Virus record (IMG/VR): IMGVR_UViG_3300009419_000026
Location: 1 to 50,825 of that record
DNA length: 50,825 bases
Reading direction: 5' to 3' (one strand)
DNA from: a virus
Every line of letters begins with the position of its first letter. Within the stretch, counting starts at the first letter, position 1. The position numbers and the translations under genes were made by a program. Positions 49,954-50,825 of the stretch are shown piece after piece. The notes under the pieces are model-generated. The model was not told where the DNA came from. It saw only the letters and a list, made by a program, of their open reading frames with translations, and ran no database searches.

Positions 49954-49981
49954 AATTAACAAGCTATAAAAAGTTATTATT

Positions 49982-50825
49982 TTATATCTTTTTATTTATC
50001 TCATCAATTTGAGCTTGAAGTTCTTTGATGGCTTCGATTAACAAAGGTATGATTCTTTCGTATCTAACTGTCAAGAACCTATCATCGATTGGAGCAGGAG
50101 CTACAACCATTGGCAAGATCTTTTCAACTTCTTGAGCTGACACACCAATCTGCAATTCACCTTGGTAGCCGTAGCTCTTAGCAAGATCGTTAGCAGTGTA
50201 GTAAAAACCAGTCAGTTGTTGAACTTTCTTAACAGCATCTGGAATCTCACCAAGCTTGGTTTTCAGTCTGTCATCAGAGTAGTAAGCTGTGATGTTATTA
50301 GTAGCTCTGATCTCACCAGTTGTACCTGAAGCAGGCGTACCCACTCCAAGAGCTGTCATCTGATATGATGTATTGGTAATTGTTCCTGAGGGCCCTGTTG
50401 GACCTGTAGGACCTGCAGGACCACCAGGACCTGTTGGACCAGTAGCACCTTGGACACCCTGAGGACCTGTAGGACCACCAGGACCTGTTGGACCAGGACC
50501 ACCATTAGAGCCAGCAGCACCTTGGACACCCTGAGGACCTGTAGGACCACCAGGACCTGTAGGACCACCAGGACCTGTAGGACCACCAGGACCTGTAGCA
50601 CCTTGGACACCCTGAGGACCTGTAGGACCAGTACCACCACCAGGACCTGTAGCACCTTGGACACCCTGAGGACCTGTTGGACCGCCAGGACCTGTAGGAC
50701 CACCAGGACCTGTAGCACCTTGGACACCCTGAGGACCTGTAGGACCTGTGCCACCGTTAGAACCAGCAGCACCTTGGACGCCCTGAGGACCTGTAGGACC
50801 TGTAGGACCTGTGCCACCGTTAGAA
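49982..50825 (-). CDS. Third collagen-like tail fibre, C-terminal part (cut by right edge)
   Basis: The last 280 residues are in the window; the N-terminus lies beyond 50825. About 145 residues are Gly-x-y triplets, here [12 protein letters not shown] and GPG, more Pro- and Thr-rich than in the other fibres. Then [17 protein letters not shown] and an S74-type chaperone end: [14 protein letters not shown] with the Ser-Lys pair, [48 protein letters not shown]. The frame is open to the edge with no start codon, as expected for a truncated gene. Confidence 0.88.
   Translation of the reverse strand, partial: SNGGTGPTGPTGPQGVQGAAGSNGGTGPTGPQGVQGATGPGGPTGPGGPTGPQGVQGATGPGGGTGPTGPQGVQGATGPGGPTGPGGPTGPGGPTGPQGVQGAAGSNGGPGPTGPGGPTGPQGVQGATGPTGPGGPAGPTGPTGPSGTITNTSYQMTALGVGTPASGTTGEIRATNNITAYYSDDRLKTKLGEIPDAVKKVQQLTGFYYTANDLAKSYGYQGELQIGVSAQEVEKILPMVVAPAPIDDRFLTVRYERIIPLLIEAIKELQAQIDEINKKI
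50388..50825 (-). repeat. Collagen-like coding repeat of the third fibre
   Basis: Tandem units of about 36-54 bases coding [16 protein letters not shown]-like blocks, continuing past the right edge. Near-identical units make this stretch prone to slippage and hard to assemble. Confidence 0.85.

Noticed and set aside
50356-50817. Val/Leu/Gln-rich minus-strand frame of 153 codons
   Set aside because: It is the out-of-phase reading of the collagen-like repeat. The Gly-x-y frame joins the chaperone end and is the coding one.

Overview
The window is a contiguous piece of a T4-like myovirus genome. It holds the T4 core genes 43, regA, 62, 44, 45, 46, 47, 55, uvsW, uvsY, 3-like, 23, 22, 21, 20, 19, 18, 17, 16, 15, 14 and 13, followed by tail-fibre genes. 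The order and accessory content (Hsp20, peptide deformylase, FolE/QueD/QueE, 2OG-Fe(II) oxygenases, collagen-like fibres) resemble the 'exo-T-even' cyanophage/pelagiphage branch rather than coliphage T4. No photosynthesis genes are present. The Hsp20 resembles IbpA and the D-amino-acid dehydrogenase resembles proteobacterial DadA, so a heterotrophic aquatic proteobacterium is a reasonable but unproven host. Every gene but one lies on the minus strand, and the genes are packed with ATGA, TGATG and TAATG overlaps. No stretch longer than about 120 bases lacks a gene.

Layout (transcription runs right to left). Positions 1-10749 are the replisome region: DNA polymerase (cut by the left edge), then accessory genes (LSm-like protein, Hsp20, a split rubrerythrin/rubredoxin pair, metallophosphoesterase, dCMP deaminase), then regA-62, then an inserted DadA-like oxidoreductase with three small genes, then 44-45. 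Positions 10749-18606 are nucleotide and modification metabolism: a frameshifted glycosyltransferase-like gene, a dUTPase/dCTP deaminase family protein, a TGT/DpdA-like transglycosylase, a T-fold-like protein, a PD-(D/E)XK nuclease-like protein, FolE, a SWIM zinc protein, QueD, a Tat-signal protein, QueE and peptide deformylase. This suggests 7-deazaguanine DNA modification. Positions 18606-24204 carry recombination and late transcription: 46, 47, sigma-55, LSm-like, uvsW and uvsY. Positions 24249-38370 are the virion module: gp3-like, 23, 22, 21, core proteins, 20, 19, 18, 17, 16, 15, 14 and 13. It is interrupted by the only plus-strand gene, a GIY-YIG-type homing endonuclease. Positions 38414-43440 are a cassette of glycosyltransferase, methyltransferase and 2OG-oxygenase genes. 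Positions 43474-50825 are collagen-like tail fibres with S74-type chaperone ends and their small partners; the last fibre is cut by the right edge.

Regulation. T4-type late promoters (TATAAATA) precede gp3-like, 23, 22, 18 (two in tandem), the phasin-like/Hsp20 pair and the first fibre, and gp55 is encoded in the window. One near-consensus sigma70 promoter ends exactly at an ATG, predicting a leaderless mRNA. Hairpins that include the Shine-Dalgarno sequence precede genes 43 and 13. Several intrinsic terminators are visible. Alternative start codons (TTG, GTG) are common, and gene 15 appears to use ATT.

The two parts most worth following up are the oxygenase/glycosyltransferase cassette beside collagen-like fibres (a possible phage collagen-modification pathway) and the deazaguanine gene set with unusual QueE and QueD motifs.
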